Below are positions 48,987-58,928 of a stretch of 64,000 nucleotides of DNA, piece by piece. Both the position numbers and the translations under genes were made by a program. The DNA lies in NCBI RefSeq assembly GCF_030812215.1, contig NZ_JAUSSG010000004.1, positions 62,001 through 126,000 on the forward strand, in the 5' to 3' direction. Numbering within the stretch: position 1 is the first letter of the stretch; the number at the start of each line of letters is the position of its first letter. The notes below the pieces were generated by a model. The model made no database searches, was not told where the DNA came from, and saw only the letters and a program-made list of their open reading frames with translations. This DNA is from Variovorax boronicumulans (GTDB lineage Bacteria; Pseudomonadota; Gammaproteobacteria; Burkholderiales; Burkholderiaceae_C).

Positions 48987-49898
48987 ATGACCTCCCGCTT
49001 CCGTCACGTCGCCCTGATCGGCAAATACCAGGCTTCCGGCGCCAGAGCGCAGGCGGATGCGCGCGACGGCGTCATGGAGACCATCGGCACCTTCCTGGAA
49101 TCGCAGGGTTGCAAGGTCTTCGTCGAGCGTTCGACCTGCGATGAGGTGGACGCCGACGCCCCCGCCCATCCGCGCTACGAAGCCCTTTCGGTCGAAGAAA
49201 TCGGCCAGCGCTGCGACCTCGGCCTCGTGGTCGGCGGCGACGGCACCATGCTTGGCATCGGCCGGCAACTCGCCAGCTACGGCATCCCGCTGATCGGCAT
49301 CAACCGCGGCCGGCTTGGCTTCATCACCGACATCCCGCTCGACAACTTTCAGGCCACCCTCATTCCGATGTTGGCCGGCGAGTACGAGGAAGACCACCGC
49401 AGCCTGATGCATGCGCAGGTCATGCGCGACGGCGTCTCGGTGTTCGACGCGCTCGCCATGAACGACGTGGTGGTCAACCGCGGCGCCACCTCGGGCATGG
49501 TCGAGCTGCGCGTGTCGGTGGGCCGCCATTTCGTGGCCAACCAGCGCGCCGACGGCCTGATCATCGCCACGCCTACCGGATCGACCGCCTATGCGCTGTC
49601 GGCCGGCGGGCCCTTGCTTCATCCGGCCGTGCCCGGATGGGTGCTGGTGCCGATCGCGCCGCACACGCTTTCGAACCGCCCGGTGCTGTTGCCGGATGCC
49701 GACGAGATCGTGATCGAGCTGGTCGGCGGGCGCGACGCCAGCGCCAATTTCGACATGCAGTCACTGGCCTCGCTCGCGATCGGCGATCGCGTGGTGGTGC
49801 GCCGCTCCGACTTCCGGGTGCGCTTCCTGCACCCGAAGGGCTGGAGCTATTTCGACACGCTGCGCAAGAAACTTCATTGGAACGAAGGGGGCTCCTGA
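48987..49898 (+). CDS. nadK: NAD kinase
   Basis: A 303-residue ATP-dependent NAD kinase, making NADP. It shows the GGDGT motif in [20 protein letters not shown], then [40 protein letters not shown], and the second conserved region [20 protein letters not shown]. The length and layout are normal. The ATG at 48987 lies 31 bp from the divergent hrcA start. recN follows after a single base, and rapZ comes next, the usual betaproteobacterial order. Confidence 0.97.
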   Translation: MTSRFRHVALIGKYQASGARAQADARDGVMETIGTFLESQGCKVFVERSTCDEVDADAPAHPRYEALSVEEIGQRCDLGLVVGGDGTMLGIGRQLASYGIPLIGINRGRLGFITDIPLDNFQATLIPMLAGEYEEDHRSLMHAQVMRDGVSVFDALAMNDVVVNRGATSGMVELRVSVGRHFVANQRADGLIIATPTGSTAYALSAGGPLLHPAVPGWVLVPIAPHTLSNRPVLLPDADEIVIELVGGRDASANFDMQSLASLAIGDRVVVRRSDFRVRFLHPKGWSYFDTLRKKLHWNEGGS

Positions 49899-49899
49899 A

Positions 49900-51582
49900 A
49901 TGGCGCTGCGACGCATCGCACTGCGCGACTTCGTGATCGTGCGATCACTCGAACTCGACCTGTCCGGCGGCTTCACGGTGTTGACCGGCGAAACCGGCGC
50001 GGGCAAATCCATATTGATCGACGCGCTGCAACTGGCGCTGGGCAACCGGGCCGACGCAGGCGCCGTGCGCGAAGGCGCCGAGCGCCTGGACGTGAGCGCC
50101 GAATTCGACGCCGATCCGGCCCTGGGCAGCTGGCTCGACGAAGGCGGTTTCGAAGCCGGTGACGCGCTGCTGCTGCGTCGCACTGTCGACCTGCAGGGAC
50201 GCAGCCGCGGCTGGATCAACGGCAGCCCGGCCACCGCCACGCAGTTGCGCGAACTCGGCGATCGCCTGCTCGACATCCACGGCCAGCACGCCTGGCAGAG
50301 CCTCACGCGCCCCGAGGCCGTGCGCGGCCTGCTCGACGCCTACGCCGGCGTGCGAACCGATGCGCTCGACGCCGCCTGGCAAGGCTGGCGCCAGGCCCTT
50401 TCCGCGCTCGAACACGCGCGCTCGGCGCAAGACTCGCTGCAACGCGAACGCGAGCGGCTGCAGTGGCAGATCTCCGAGGTCGCCAAGCTCGCGCCCGGCG
50501 CCGACGAGTGGGAAGAGCTTTCGACCAACCACTCGCGCATCTCCAACGCCCAGGCGCTGATCGACGCGGCGCAGGGCGCGAGCCAGGCGCTCGAAGACGA
50601 CGACAACGGTGCCCTCTCCGCCCTCACGCGCGCGGCCACGCTGCTGCAGAACTGCGAGCACATCGAGCCCGAATTCCGCACGCTGGGCGAGGTGCTGGCC
50701 TCCTGCGTGGCGCAGGCCTCGGACGCCGCCCACACGCTGCACGGCTACCTGCGCGACGCCGAGGCCGATCCGCAGAGTCTGGCCGAGCTGGACGAACGCA
50801 TGGGCCTCTGGATGTCGCTCGCGCGCCGCTACAAGCGCACGCCGGGCGAGTTGCCCGCGCTGCTGGCCGGCTGGCAAGCCGAGTTGCAGGCGCTGGATGC
50901 GCAAAGCGATCTCGAAAGCCTGGAACGCGCCGAACAGAACGCCCAGCAGGCCTACCTGAAAGAAGCCAAGGCGCTCGGCAAGGCCCGCAAGCAAGCCGCC
51001 CCGCGCCTCGCCCAGGCCGTCACGCAGGCCATGCAGGGCCTCGGCATGCAGGGCGGACGCTTCGAAGTCGAGCTGCAGCCGCTGGCGCAACCCAGCCGCG
51101 CGGGCCTCGAAGACATTGCCTTCCTCGTGGCCGGCCATACCGGCAGCACGCCGCGCCCCATCGGCAAGGTGGCCTCGGGCGGCGAGCTCTCGCGCATCGC
51201 GCTGGCCATCGCCGTGACGACCAGCCAGCTCGGCGCGGCACAGACGCTGATTTTTGACGAGGTCGACGCCGGCGTCGGCGGTGCGGTCGCCGAGACCGTC
51301 GGCCGCCTCATGAAGCAACTGGGCCGCGACCGCCAGGTGCTGGCCGTGACCCATCTGCCGCAAGTGGCCGCCTGCGCCGACCATCACCTCGTCGTGGCCA
51401 AGCGCCAGACGGCGGGCGCCGGCAAGGATGGCCCGCGCACCGAGAGCGGCGTGTCTCGCCTCGACGACGACACCCGCGCCAACGAAATCGCCCGCATGCT
51501 GGGCGGCGAAAAGGTCTCGCAGACCTCGCTCGCGCATGCCCGCGAGATGCTGGGCCACAAGACCTCGGCGGCCACGCCATGA
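49900..51582 (+). CDS. recN: DNA repair protein RecN
   Basis: A 560-residue SMC-like ATPase for double-strand break repair. The N-terminus [20 protein letters not shown] and Walker [20 protein letters not shown] form the first half of the ATPase. The middle of about 160-350 is coiled coil. The C-terminal half has the signature [16 protein letters not shown] and Walker [19 protein letters not shown], then [20 protein letters not shown]. The length is typical. It starts one base after the nadK stop, implying coupled translation. It is followed by an 82-nt spacer with a C/G-run palindrome before rapZ. Confidence 0.96.
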   Translation: MALRRIALRDFVIVRSLELDLSGGFTVLTGETGAGKSILIDALQLALGNRADAGAVREGAERLDVSAEFDADPALGSWLDEGGFEAGDALLLRRTVDLQGRSRGWINGSPATATQLRELGDRLLDIHGQHAWQSLTRPEAVRGLLDAYAGVRTDALDAAWQGWRQALSALEHARSAQDSLQRERERLQWQISEVAKLAPGADEWEELSTNHSRISNAQALIDAAQGASQALEDDDNGALSALTRAATLLQNCEHIEPEFRTLGEVLASCVAQASDAAHTLHGYLRDAEADPQSLAELDERMGLWMSLARRYKRTPGELPALLAGWQAELQALDAQSDLESLERAEQNAQQAYLKEAKALGKARKQAAPRLAQAVTQAMQGLGMQGGRFEVELQPLAQPSRAGLEDIAFLVAGHTGSTPRPIGKVASGGELSRIALAIAVTTSQLGAAQTLIFDEVDAGVGGAVAETVGRLMKQLGRDRQVLAVTHLPQVAACADHHLVVAKRQTAGAGKDGPRTESGVSRLDDDTRANEIARMLGGEKVSQTSLAHAREMLGHKTSAATP

Positions 51583-51613
51583 GCGCAGCGCCGGACCGCC
51601 CCACGCAAGCGAA

Positions 51614-51630
51614 CGCCCCCTTGGGGGGCG
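51614..51630. repeat. Short GCCCCC-TT-GGGGGC palindrome
   Basis: CGCCCCC-TT-GGGGGGCG between recN and rapZ forms a compact dyad within GCGAACG...GACGCT. Elements of this form recur between genes in Comamonadaceae genomes as I recall; only this copy was noted here. It may be a REP-like element or act as a hairpin. Confidence 0.5.
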
Positions 51631-51664
51631 ACGCTTACACATCCGTGAAACGGCTGGAGGCACC

Positions 51665-52540
51665 ATGAACCTCGACCTGGTGCTCATCACCGGCATGTCG
51701 GGCTCGGGCAAGTCCGTGGCGCTGCATGCACTGGAAGACGCCGGCTACTACTGCGTCGACAACCTGCCGCCCGAACTCCTCACCGCGTTCATCGCGCTGC
51801 AGCATGAGCAGCAGGCCACGCGCGTGGCCATCGCGATGGACGTGCGCAGCGGCGTGTCGCTGCCGATCGTTCCGCAGCAGCTCGAAGCGCTGCGCCGTAA
51901 CGGCGTGTCGCTGCGATCGCTCTTCCTCGACGCAACCACCGACGCGCTGCTGCGCCGCTATTCGGAATCCCGCCGTCGCCATCCGCTCTCGCTCCAGGAG
52001 GGCCGCACTGACGTGCCCGAGCAGCATCGCGTGCTGGTGCAGGCCATCGAGCTGGAGCGCGAACTGCTGGCCGACCTGCGCGACGGCGCCGACGTGATCG
52101 ACACCAGCCTCATTCGCCCTGCGCAATTGCAGAGCTACATCAAGGCGCTGATCTCCGCGCCGCAGAGCGCGCTCACGCTGGTGTTCGAGTCGTTCGCCTT
52201 CAAGCGCGGCGTGCCGCTGGATGCGGACTACGTGTTCGACGTGCGCATGCTGCCCAATCCGCACTACGTGCCCGCCCTACGCGCGCTCACCGGTCGCGAC
52301 ACACCGGTGATCGAATGGCTGCGCGAGCATGAAGACGTGGCGCGCATGTACGACGACATCGAGCAGTTTCTGTCGCACTGGCTCGACGCGCTGGCACGCG
52401 ACCATCGCAGCTACGTCACGGTGGCCATCGGCTGCACGGGCGGGCAACACCGCTCGGTGTTTCTTGTGGAGCAGCTGGCGCACACCTTCGGCGCGCGCTG
52501 GGGTGCGCTCAAGCGGCACCGCGAGCTGGACGCCAGCTAG
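51665..52540 (+). CDS. rapZ: RNase adapter protein RapZ (P-loop ATPase/GTPase family)
   Basis: A 291-residue RapZ/YvcJ-family protein. In enterobacteria it binds glucosamine-6-phosphate and guides RNase E to the sRNA GlmZ; in betaproteobacteria the role is less defined. The Walker A is [20 protein letters not shown]; then [43 protein letters not shown], and [20 protein letters not shown]. The C-terminal hallmark [20 protein letters not shown] is present. The start at 51665 (CTGGAGGCACC upstream) is well supported. It is convergent with mutY, only 2 nt separating their stop codons. Confidence 0.96.
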   Translation: MNLDLVLITGMSGSGKSVALHALEDAGYYCVDNLPPELLTAFIALQHEQQATRVAIAMDVRSGVSLPIVPQQLEALRRNGVSLRSLFLDATTDALLRRYSESRRRHPLSLQEGRTDVPEQHRVLVQAIELERELLADLRDGADVIDTSLIRPAQLQSYIKALISAPQSALTLVFESFAFKRGVPLDADYVFDVRMLPNPHYVPALRALTGRDTPVIEWLREHEDVARMYDDIEQFLSHWLDALARDHRSYVTVAIGCTGGQHRSVFLVEQLAHTFGARWGALKRHRELDAS

Positions 52541-52542
52541 GC

Positions 52543-53634
52543 TCAGCCCAGAGTCGCGCCGCGGCTCTCCAACAGCTTGCGCACCGGCGCGGGCAGCCCC
52601 AGCCGGGCCCATTCTTCTGCTTCGACCCAGCGCGCAACGTCGCCTTGCGGTTGCACGCCTTCCAGCAGTACCGGATGCAGGTGCAGGTCCTTGTGGGTCA
52701 GAACGTGGACGAAAGGCGGGAGGTCCTGCACGCCGCGCTGTGCAGCCGATGGCAGCACAGCGAGCAGTTCGTCGCGGCTGTCGAACACCGGCAGGCAATG
52801 AAGCCCGGCCCAGATGCCCTTCGCCGGCCGCTTTTCCAGCCAGATGCGCCCCTCTGCATCGCGCGCCAGCAATACCCAGAGCGACTGCGCGCTGCGCTTG
52901 AGCTTGCGGGTCTTGACGGGATAGCGCTCGGGCGAGCCTTCACGCAGACCCACGCAGGTCTTGTTGACCGGGCAGATCATGCAGCTGGGCTTGCGCGGCA
53001 GGCAGACGGTGGCACCGAGGTCCATCACCCCCTGCGTATAGCTCGCGATCGCCTCGCGCTCCTCGGCGCGCGGAAGGAGTTGCGTCGCCTGGTCCCACAG
53101 CGCGCGCTCCTGTGCGGACGAAGACATGTCGCCGCCGAAACCGAGCACGCGCGTCAGCACGCGCTTCACGTTGCCATCGAGGATCGCCACGCGCTCGCCG
53201 AAGCAGAACGCCGCGATCGCGGCGGCCGTCGAGCGGCCGATGCCAGGCAGGGTCACGAGATCGGCCGCGGTGTGCGGGAACTCGCCGCCGAAGCGCTCGA
53301 CGACGTCCTGCGCGCAGCGGTGCATGTTGCGCGCGCGGCTGTAGTAGCCGAGGCCGCTCCAGAGCCCGAACACCTCGTCCTCGGTGCCTGCAGCCAAGGC
53401 CTTCACATCGGGAAAGCGTTCGAGAAAGCGCGCGAAGTAGCCGAGCACCGTCGTGACCTGCGTCTGCTGGAGCATCACCTCCGACAGCCAGACGCGGTAC
53501 GGATCGCGGGTGTTCTGCCAAGGCAATTCGCTGCGCCCGTGGCTGCGCTGCCAGCTGACGATCTGCGCGGCGAAATCCGGCGGCATCTGCTGCGAACCGG
53601 CTGCCGCCGCGGAAGCGAAGCGCTCAGGCCGCAC
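52543..53634 (-). CDS. mutY: A/G-specific adenine DNA glycosylase MutY
   Basis: A 363-residue MutY, which removes adenine mispaired with 8-oxoguanine. The catalytic glutamate lies in WLSEVMLQQTQVTTVLGYFA, the helix-hairpin-helix is LVTLPGIGRSTAAAIAAFCF, and the catalytic aspartate is in AILDGNVKRVLTRVLGF. The [4Fe-4S] cluster motif C-x6-C-x2-C-x5-C is intact (CLPRKPSC, MIC, PVNKTC). The C-terminal NUDIX-like domain that reads the oxidised guanine covers about 240-355. The start is a GTG at 53634, inside the end of the upstream GTPase gene (11-nt overlap). It pairs functionally with mutM nearby. Confidence 0.96.
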   Translation of the reverse strand: MRPERFASAAAAGSQQMPPDFAAQIVSWQRSHGRSELPWQNTRDPYRVWLSEVMLQQTQVTTVLGYFARFLERFPDVKALAAGTEDEVFGLWSGLGYYSRARNMHRCAQDVVERFGGEFPHTAADLVTLPGIGRSTAAAIAAFCFGERVAILDGNVKRVLTRVLGFGGDMSSSAQERALWDQATQLLPRAEEREAIASYTQGVMDLGATVCLPRKPSCMICPVNKTCVGLREGSPERYPVKTRKLKRSAQSLWVLLARDAEGRIWLEKRPAKGIWAGLHCLPVFDSRDELLAVLPSAAQRGVQDLPPFVHVLTHKDLHLHPVLLEGVQPQGDVARWVEAEEWARLGLPAPVRKLLESRGATLG

Positions 53635-55591
53635 GCAACTCGCTGACGGCGGCCGCGACAGCAGCCTGTGGCTTGCCTTGCTGCGTGATCAGCGAGGTGA
53701 ACTCACGCAGGCGGGCGTGCAGCTCGGCCAGATTGGTCTCTTGCGCAGCCAGCTCGAGCAGCCGTTCGTCGAGATTGCCCGCCGCGTTCTGGATGCGCTC
53801 GATTGCCTCGATGCGCTTGCTGAAATTGCGCCGGCGCTCCTTGAGCTGCGCATCGATCTGCGCGCTCGCGCCCTTGCTCCAGCGCTCGACCTCGGTCATC
53901 GCGGCTTCGTTGACCAGACGCAGGCGGCTGGCCAGCGCGCGAACCAGCTTGTCGCAGAAATCAGCCTGCGCGAGCTTGAGCAGGTTGCCCACGCCCAGGT
54001 AGTGGATGTGGCTGCGCTCGATCTGGCTGAGCTCCTGCTCGAAGCCGGTGAGATCGGGCTCGGCCGGTGCCTGCAGCGTGAAACCCTGCTCGGCATTGAG
54101 CTGGCGGAAGGTGGCGTGCAGCATCGACTGGATCTCGGCCGTCGTCGCCTGCACTTCACGCAGGTTGTTGCGCAGCGAATCGAAGGTCTCGCCGTACACC
54201 TTGCGCACGTTGAGCTTGATGCCGGGGCGCTTGAGCGCGGCCGACAACCGCACCATGTCGGCCTTGAGCGCGGTGCGACCGAGCACGGCATACACCTCGC
54301 GCAGCAGCTTGCCCTGCACCGAGCGCAGCGCCAGGATGCGGGTGTTGCTGCCCTCGAACTCGGCGTGCTCCTGGTCGATGCGCGAGCGCATGTGGCGGAT
54401 CACCGAGACGTTCTTGCCGCGGAGGCCCTGCAACTCGAGCGCCTGCTCCGACAGGTCGCGCTGGCGCACTTTCAAAATGCGTTCTGCCTCGGTGCGCAGC
54501 GCGGTCATGCCGGCATCGACGGCCAGGCGCAGCATGGTCTCGCGCTTGCCGAGCACGCCTTCGCCCAGCAGGGCTTCGAGCGCTGGCAGGCGGCTGGCTT
54601 CGAGCAGGCGGGGGTCGTGCTGGATCTTGGCCTGCAGGCCCTTCTGCGCGGACACCGGCAGCACCTGCGCGAGCGGCACTTCGAGCAGCCGTGCGGCGCT
54701 GTCGCGCTGGCGCTCGATCTGCATCTCGATCTGCGCGTGGGTGCTCAGCGAGTCCCACATCGTGTCGATCTTGTTGAGCACGACGAAGCGCGTGTTGCCG
54801 CCTTCGTCCTCGGTGATCAGGTGTTCGCGCCAGATCGAGAGGTCGGAGCGCGTCACGCCGGTTTCGGCGCCCAGGATGAAGACCACGGCGTGCGCCTGCG
54901 GGATCAGGCTCACCGTCAGCTCGGGCTCGGCGCCGATCGCGTTCAGGCCAGGCGTATCGAGAATGACCAGCCCCTGCTCCAGCAAGGGGTGCGGCATGTT
55001 CAGGACAGCATGGCGCCAGCGTGGAATTTCGACGCGGCCTTCGGCGTCCTGCACGGGGTTGTCGTCGGGTGTCTCGGGGTTCCAGAAGCCCAGGGCGCGG
55101 GCCTCGTCCTTGCTCACCCAGCGGACTTCGGCGACCTTGCCCATGGCCTGGGCCAGTTGCTCGGCATTGCCGACCTCGATCGGAATCTCGGTCCAGCGGA
55201 TCGACTTTTCGCGCCAATGGGTCAGCGAATGCGGTTCCAGGCGGGTTTCGATCGGCAGCAGCCGCAGCTTGGGCGCGATGGCGGGGTCGTAGCCCAGCTC
55301 GGTCGGACACATCGTCGTCCGCCCCGCGCTTGCCGGCATGATTCGGCGCCCGTAGTCGGCAAAGAAGATCGCATTGATCAGCTCCGACTTGCCGCGTGAG
55401 AACTCGGCCACGAACGCGACCATCACCTTGCTGGTGCGGATCTGCAGTTCGAGGCTCCGCAGGCGCTCGGCCACGGCCTGGTCGAGCAGCTCGTTCTCGG
55501 TCAGCCAGCGGGACAGCCACTGCAGCCGATGGGCGAAATTGCTCCGCCACGCACCGTGCTGATCGAGTTGTTGGTTGAAAGAGCGGCTCAA
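53624..55591 (-). CDS. Dynamin-like GTPase
   Basis: A 655-residue bacterial dynamin-superfamily protein. The GTPase domain spans about 50-350: P-loop VAFVAEFSRGKSELINAIFF, switch segment PASAGRTTMCPTELGYDP with the conserved Thr, G3 LVILDTPGLNAIG, and G4 FVVLNKIDTMWDSLS. The C-terminal 300 residues are mainly alpha-helical and coiled-coil (LRREVYAVLGR; AMTEVERWSKGASAQIDAQL), as expected for a dynamin stalk. No transmembrane segment is seen, unlike many cyanobacterial members. Bacterial dynamins remodel or protect membranes. It lies upstream of, and overlaps, mutY by 11 nt on the minus strand, and sits between mutM and mutY. Confidence 0.88.
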   Translation of the reverse strand: MSRSFNQQLDQHGAWRSNFAHRLQWLSRWLTENELLDQAVAERLRSLELQIRTSKVMVAFVAEFSRGKSELINAIFFADYGRRIMPASAGRTTMCPTELGYDPAIAPKLRLLPIETRLEPHSLTHWREKSIRWTEIPIEVGNAEQLAQAMGKVAEVRWVSKDEARALGFWNPETPDDNPVQDAEGRVEIPRWRHAVLNMPHPLLEQGLVILDTPGLNAIGAEPELTVSLIPQAHAVVFILGAETGVTRSDLSIWREHLITEDEGGNTRFVVLNKIDTMWDSLSTHAQIEMQIERQRDSAARLLEVPLAQVLPVSAQKGLQAKIQHDPRLLEASRLPALEALLGEGVLGKRETMLRLAVDAGMTALRTEAERILKVRQRDLSEQALELQGLRGKNVSVIRHMRSRIDQEHAEFEGSNTRILALRSVQGKLLREVYAVLGRTALKADMVRLSAALKRPGIKLNVRKVYGETFDSLRNNLREVQATTAEIQSMLHATFRQLNAEQGFTLQAPAEPDLTGFEQELSQIERSHIHYLGVGNLLKLAQADFCDKLVRALASRLRLVNEAAMTEVERWSKGASAQIDAQLKERRRNFSKRIEAIERIQNAAGNLDERLLELAAQETNLAELHARLREFTSLITQQGKPQAAVAAAVSELRAA

Positions 55592-55599
55592 GGGAAATA

Positions 55600-55617
55600 T
55601 GTAAGAAAGAGCTTACA
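55600..55617. promoter_or_regulatory. Dyad TGTAAG-N6-CTTACA upstream of the dynamin-like gene
   Basis: A perfect 6-bp inverted repeat with an AAAGAG spacer lies 8 nt upstream of the GTPase start codon, and a TATATT sequence is adjacent upstream on the minus strand. It overlaps where the ribosome would bind, so it could be an operator or an mRNA hairpin controlling translation. Confidence 0.35.
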
Positions 55618-55679
55618 AATATAGCATCGCAAACCGTGCAGCGCCTGTTTATGGGGTATTCAATCGCAGGCGCAACGCG

Positions 55680-56492
55680 CTACTTTTGACAATTAGGACA
55701 AAAATAAGTGGAGCGCTGCCCTTGGCGGAGCTGCCGGATCGGCGTTGCGCAGACCCGACACGGCTCGCCGGCCCGGCCATAAACGGTGGCTTCGAGCTGG
55801 AAATAGCCGTTTTGCCCGTCCACGTTGGAGAAGTCGCGCAGCGTGCTGCCACCCTTTTCCACCGCCCTGGCCAGGATTTCGCGCACCGCCGCATGAAGCC
55901 TGGCCGCCCGCGGCCGGCTGATGCGCGCAGCCGACAGCGTCGGGCGGATGCCGGCCTGGAACAGCGCCTCGGACGCATAGATGTTGCCTACCCCCACCAC
56001 CACATCGCCCGCCAGCAGCACCTGCTTGACGGCCGTCTTGCGCTTTCGCAGCCCGGCCTGGAAGGCATCGAGATCAAAAGCATCGCCCAGCGGCTCCATG
56101 CCCAGCCCGCCGAGCAGCTTGATGGCCCAGGGCGCCCCCTCGTCGTCTACATAGACCACGGCGCCGAAGCGGCGCGGATCGTTCAGTCGCAGGGTGCCGC
56201 GATCGGTGACGAGGTCGAAGTGATCGTGCGTGCCCGGCGGCGGCAACGCCGCGTCGAAGCGCAGGCTGCCCGACATGCCCAGGTGCAACAGCAGCAGGCC
56301 CTGGTCCAGATCGATCAGCAGGTACTTCCCGCGCCGCCGCACCTCGCGCACATGCCGGCCGACCAGCGCCTCGGGCACGACCATCAAGGCCCATCTCAAC
56401 GGTTTTCCGATGCGGACGGATTCGATGCGCGCGCCCGCGATGCGATCGGCGAAACCGCGGCGTGTGACTTCGACTTCGGGTAGCTCAGGCAT
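55680..56492 (-). CDS. mutM: Formamidopyrimidine-DNA glycosylase (Fpg/MutM)
   Basis: A 270-residue MutM, which excises 8-oxoguanine and formamidopyrimidines and then nicks the abasic site. The start at 56492 gives [20 protein letters not shown], with the catalytic Pro2 and Glu3 once Met is removed. Lys at the [14 protein letters not shown] loop, the H2TH segment [20 protein letters not shown] and the C-terminal zinc finger (CRVC ... CPNC) are all present. The open frame continues upstream of 56492 but that would mask Pro2. It is divergent from the TPR protein gene and works with mutY. Confidence 0.97.
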   Translation of the reverse strand: MPELPEVEVTRRGFADRIAGARIESVRIGKPLRWALMVVPEALVGRHVREVRRRGKYLLIDLDQGLLLLHLGMSGSLRFDAALPPPGTHDHFDLVTDRGTLRLNDPRRFGAVVYVDDEGAPWAIKLLGGLGMEPLGDAFDLDAFQAGLRKRKTAVKQVLLAGDVVVGVGNIYASEALFQAGIRPTLSAARISRPRAARLHAAVREILARAVEKGGSTLRDFSNVDGQNGYFQLEATVYGRAGEPCRVCATPIRQLRQGQRSTYFCPNCQK

Positions 56493-56562
56493 GAAAGTAA
56501 AACTCCGGCGAAGACGAAGCCCCACGCGACGCTCGTTCAAAAGCCTCGATTATCATGATTCG

Positions 56563-58410
56563 ATGATTCCATCGCCCCGCCGACACCGCCTTGCGGCGGC
56601 CGCATCTCTCGTGCTGCTGGCTTGCGCGGTGAACGCGCAAACCTCCGATCCCGCCGCCCCCAACAGTCCGGCGCCCATCATCGAGCGCAACGCGCCGTCG
56701 AGGCCCGCCGTCCGGCCCCGAACCACAGCTCCCAAACCCGCGAGCGAGCCCGCGCCGCAACCCTCGGCGCTGACCGCCGACCTGTTCTACGAAATCCTGA
56801 TGGGCGAGATGACCGCCCGCTCCGGCGACCCCGGCTCCGGCTACGCGCTGGTGCTCGACGCGGCACGCCGGCTGCGCGACGGCAAGCTGTTCCAGCGGGC
56901 AGTCGAGATCGCGCTGCAATCGCGTTCGGGAGATGCCGCCCTCGCCGCAGCCCGCGCCTGGCAAGAGGCGCTGCCCACGTCGCGCGATGCAAGGCGCATC
57001 GAATTGCAGATCCTGATTGCGCTCAACCGCATCGGCGAAACGGTCGAGCCCTTGCGCGCCGAAGTGGCTGCCACCTCGCAGATCGAGCGTCCGCTCCTGA
57101 TGGCGGTGATTGCGCGCAACTATTCGCGCGCCTCCGACAAGAAGCTGGCGGCTTCGGTGGTCGAGCGGGCACTGGTCGACGAACTCAAAAGCCCGACCAC
57201 CGGCGGCCTTGCCTGGGCCACCGTGGGCCGGCTGCGCCTCAATGCCGGAGACAACTCCGGCGCCCTGGAGGCTGCGCGCAAGGGCCAGGAAGTCGATCCG
57301 GCCTCCGACGCCCCGCCCGCACTGGCACTCGAACTGATCGATCCAAGCCAGCCGCTGGCCGAGCCAATCGTGACGCGCTACCTCGCAAGCAACACCAAGG
57401 CCACGCCCGACCTGCGCATCGCCTACGCGCGCGTGCTGGTCGAGAACCGCCGCTACAACGACGCCCAGACGCAGCTGCAGGCACTCACCACGGCGCGCCC
57501 CGAACTGGCGGAGCCCTGGTTGCTGCTCGGCAGCCTGCAGATGCAGGCCAGGCAAGACAGCGCGGCGGAGACCTCTCTCAAGCGCTACATCGATCTCTCC
57601 TCGAGCCAGAGCAACAAGGACACCGACGCGGCCGATCGCAAACGCGGCGTGACGCAGGCCTACCTTGCCCTGTCGCAGTTGGCGGAGCGGCGCAAGGACC
57701 TCGCGGGTGCGGAACGCTGGCTCGCGCGCATCGACAGCACCGAGGACCTGACCCTCGCCCAGACCCGCCGCGCGGGCCTGCTGGCACGCCAGGGCAAGCT
57801 GCCCCAGGCACGCGAGATCATCCGCGCCCTGCCGGAGCGCACGCCCGACGACAAGAAGCAGAAATTCCTTGCTGAAGTGCAGTTGCTGCGCGACGCCAAG
57901 CAATACCAGGCCGCCTACGACATGCTGGCCCAGGCCTCCGCTGCCGCGCCCGACGACGGCGACCTCGTCTACGACCAAGCCATGGTGGCCGAGAAGCTGA
58001 ATCGCCTGGACGACATGGAACGGCTGTTGCGCCGGCTGATCCAGTTGAAGCCCGAAAGCCAGAACGCCTACAACGCCTTGGGCTACTCGTTCGCCGATCG
58101 CAAGATCCGGCTCGACGAGGCCCGCACGCTGATCCAGAAGGCGGTGCAGCTGGCACCGGAAGACCCGTTCATCGCCGACAGCCTGGGCTGGGTCGAATTC
58201 CGGCTCGGCAACACAGCCGAGGCCATCCGCATCCTCGAAGCCGCTTACAAGACCCGGCCCGATCCCGAGATCGGTGCGCACTTCGGCGAAGTGCTGTGGA
58301 GCGTCGGCCAGAAGGATCGCGCAGTGACGATCTGGAAGGAAGCACTGCTGAGCGATGCCGAGAATGAAACCCTGCAGGAAACGCTGAAGCGCCTGCGCGT
58401 CAAGCCGTGA
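56563..58410 (+). CDS. Exported TPR-repeat protein
   Basis: A 615-residue protein starting at the ATG at 56563. The signal peptide (RHRLAAAASLVLLACAVNAQ) ends near residue 26. Its last residues before cleavage include LLACAVNA, so a lipobox-like cysteine occurs but cleavage at Ala-Gln looks at least as likely. A Pro-rich linker follows, then TPR helices from about 75 to 610 (GDAALAAARAWQEALPTSRD; PESQNAYNALGYSFADRKIR; AIRILEAAYKTRPDPEIGAH). It is the upstream partner of lolB in many betaproteobacteria, and lolB starts inside its stop (GTGA). A role in outer-membrane assembly or lipoprotein transport is inferred from this position. Confidence 0.9.
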   Translation: MIPSPRRHRLAAAASLVLLACAVNAQTSDPAAPNSPAPIIERNAPSRPAVRPRTTAPKPASEPAPQPSALTADLFYEILMGEMTARSGDPGSGYALVLDAARRLRDGKLFQRAVEIALQSRSGDAALAAARAWQEALPTSRDARRIELQILIALNRIGETVEPLRAEVAATSQIERPLLMAVIARNYSRASDKKLAASVVERALVDELKSPTTGGLAWATVGRLRLNAGDNSGALEAARKGQEVDPASDAPPALALELIDPSQPLAEPIVTRYLASNTKATPDLRIAYARVLVENRRYNDAQTQLQALTTARPELAEPWLLLGSLQMQARQDSAAETSLKRYIDLSSSQSNKDTDAADRKRGVTQAYLALSQLAERRKDLAGAERWLARIDSTEDLTLAQTRRAGLLARQGKLPQAREIIRALPERTPDDKKQKFLAEVQLLRDAKQYQAAYDMLAQASAAAPDDGDLVYDQAMVAEKLNRLDDMERLLRRLIQLKPESQNAYNALGYSFADRKIRLDEARTLIQKAVQLAPEDPFIADSLGWVEFRLGNTAEAIRILEAAYKTRPDPEIGAHFGEVLWSVGQKDRAVTIWKEALLSDAENETLQETLKRLRVKP

Positions 58411-58928
58411 CCGTGCTCACCTCCGGGCTGCAGGCCGGTCGCCGCGGGTTTCTGGCGGCGGGCGGGGCCACTCTTCTTTTGATAGCGGGTTGCGCCCAAT
58501 TGACGGGGGGCTCCTCGGCGCCGCGAGGCTCGGACAGCTGGAGCGGCCGGATGTCGCTGCGCATCGACAGCGAACCGGTCCAGACCTTTTCCGCACTCTT
58601 CGAGTTGCGCGGCTCGCCCGATACCGGCGAACTCACGCTCACCACCCCCATCGGCAATACGCTTGCTCAATTGCACTGGTCGCCGGGCGAAGCCCTGCTC
58701 AAGAACGGCAGCGATACCCGCCGCTATGAATCCGTCGATGCCCTGATCGAAGCCGCCACTGGCGCGGCGATTCCCGTCGGTGCGCTGTTCGGCTGGCTGG
58801 CCGGGCGCAACGAAAACGTCCCCGGCTGGCGTCCGGAGCTGAGCCAGCTCGCGAACGGGCGCCTGCAGGCCACGCGCGAGTCCCCGAGCCCCCGGGCAGA
58901 CCTGCGCATCGTGTTCGAGCGGTCATGA
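58407..58928 (+). CDS. lolB: Outer-membrane lipoprotein receptor LolB
   Basis: A 173-residue lipoprotein that receives lipoproteins from LolA and inserts them into the outer membrane. It starts at a GTG at 58407, overlapping the TPR gene stop by 4 nt. The lipobox is LLLIAGC, lipid-modified at Cys29, followed by AQLTGGSS. The mature domain shows WSGRMSLRIDSEPVQTFSAL, SPDTGELTLTTPIGNTLAQL, GALFGWLAG and ESPSPRADLRIVFE, matching the half-barrel LolB fold. The order lolB-ispE is conserved across proteobacteria. The TGA overlaps the ispE ATG. Confidence 0.93.
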   Translation: MTVLTSGLQAGRRGFLAAGGATLLLIAGCAQLTGGSSAPRGSDSWSGRMSLRIDSEPVQTFSALFELRGSPDTGELTLTTPIGNTLAQLHWSPGEALLKNGSDTRRYESVDALIEAATGAAIPVGALFGWLAGRNENVPGWRPELSQLANGRLQATRESPSPRADLRIVFERS

